In this document: piece after piece, positions 63,987 to 64,000 of the stretch
Numbering within the stretch: the first letter of the stretch is position 1
Layout of the letters: every line of letters begins with the position of its first letter
Assembly (NCBI RefSeq): GCF_019740355.2
Contig: NZ_CP091819.1
Span: 434,001-498,000 of the forward strand
Reading direction: 5' to 3'
Source of the DNA: Paracrocinitomix mangrovi
Lineage (GTDB): Bacteria; Bacteroidota; Bacteroidia; Flavobacteriales_D; Crocinitomicaceae
DNA: 64,000 nucleotides
Made by a program: the position numbers and the translations under genes
Notes under the pieces: model-generated
The model's input: only the letters and a program-made list of their open reading frames with translations
What the model was told of the DNA's origin: nothing
Databases searched by the model: none

Positions 63987-64000
63987 ATTTGGGTTAAATA

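Noticed and set aside
1-64000. Prophage, transposon or integrated element
   Set aside because: No integrase, transposase, capsid, terminase, relaxase or tRNA-linked attachment site was seen.

Overview
The window is AT-rich chromosomal DNA from a member of the Bacteroidota, most likely a free-living Flavobacteriales relative. The evidence is a TonB-dependent receptor with a carboxypeptidase-regulatory-like N-terminus, cargo proteins with type A and type B C-terminal sorting domains of the type IX secretion system (T9SS), many small lipoproteins and PEGA, YCF48 and WG-repeat proteins, and promoters of the Bacteroidota form (TTTG/TTG, then TAnnTTTG). I saw no rRNA, tRNA, CRISPR array, insertion sequence or prophage.

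Layout. 1-4.7 kb: the end of an unknown gene, an aldehyde dehydrogenase and a convergent TonB receptor. 4.9-15.5 kb: topoisomerase IV genes parE and parC, separated by envelope proteins (PEGA protein, lipoprotein, T9SS type B cargo, TPR protein) and followed by a YCF48-like lipoprotein and a small membrane protein. 15.5-22.7 kb: a complete, tightly overlapping histidine operon, hisG-D-C-B-H-A-F-IE, with a His-rich leader peptide and attenuator in front. 22.7-30.1 kb: an FMN reductase and pirin pair, a WD40-caspase protein, an IF-2 N-terminus-like protein, a small HNH protein, a queuosine-precursor transporter and a membrane protein. 30.1-38.3 kb: clpC divergent from gyrA, then a TPR protein, an acetyltransferase and an RNA pseudouridine synthase. 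38.4-43 kb: an ECF sigma factor with a membrane partner, then five paralogous small proteins that look STAS/SpoIIAA-like, interrupted by one small lipoprotein. 43-44.4 kb: an FG-GAP protein.

44.7-49.9 kb holds the most accessory-looking unit: a three-gene minus-strand operon encoding an adenine DNA methyltransferase, a large RecB/Cas4-like iron-sulfur nuclease and a UPF1-like superfamily 1 helicase. The combination suggests a restriction or anti-phage system that I do not recognise as a named type.

50-64 kb: lipoproteins and exported proteins, a WG-repeat gene bracketed by a repeated operator-like element, a T9SS type A cargo protein, and two related cold-response modules. One is csp-desaturase; the other is DEAD-box helicase-csp-unknown-desaturase. 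The window ends in a PEGA lipoprotein.

Many genes have TTG or GTG codons upstream of a better ATG. Where signal peptides, known N-termini or promoter position point to the ATG, I used the ATG and say so.
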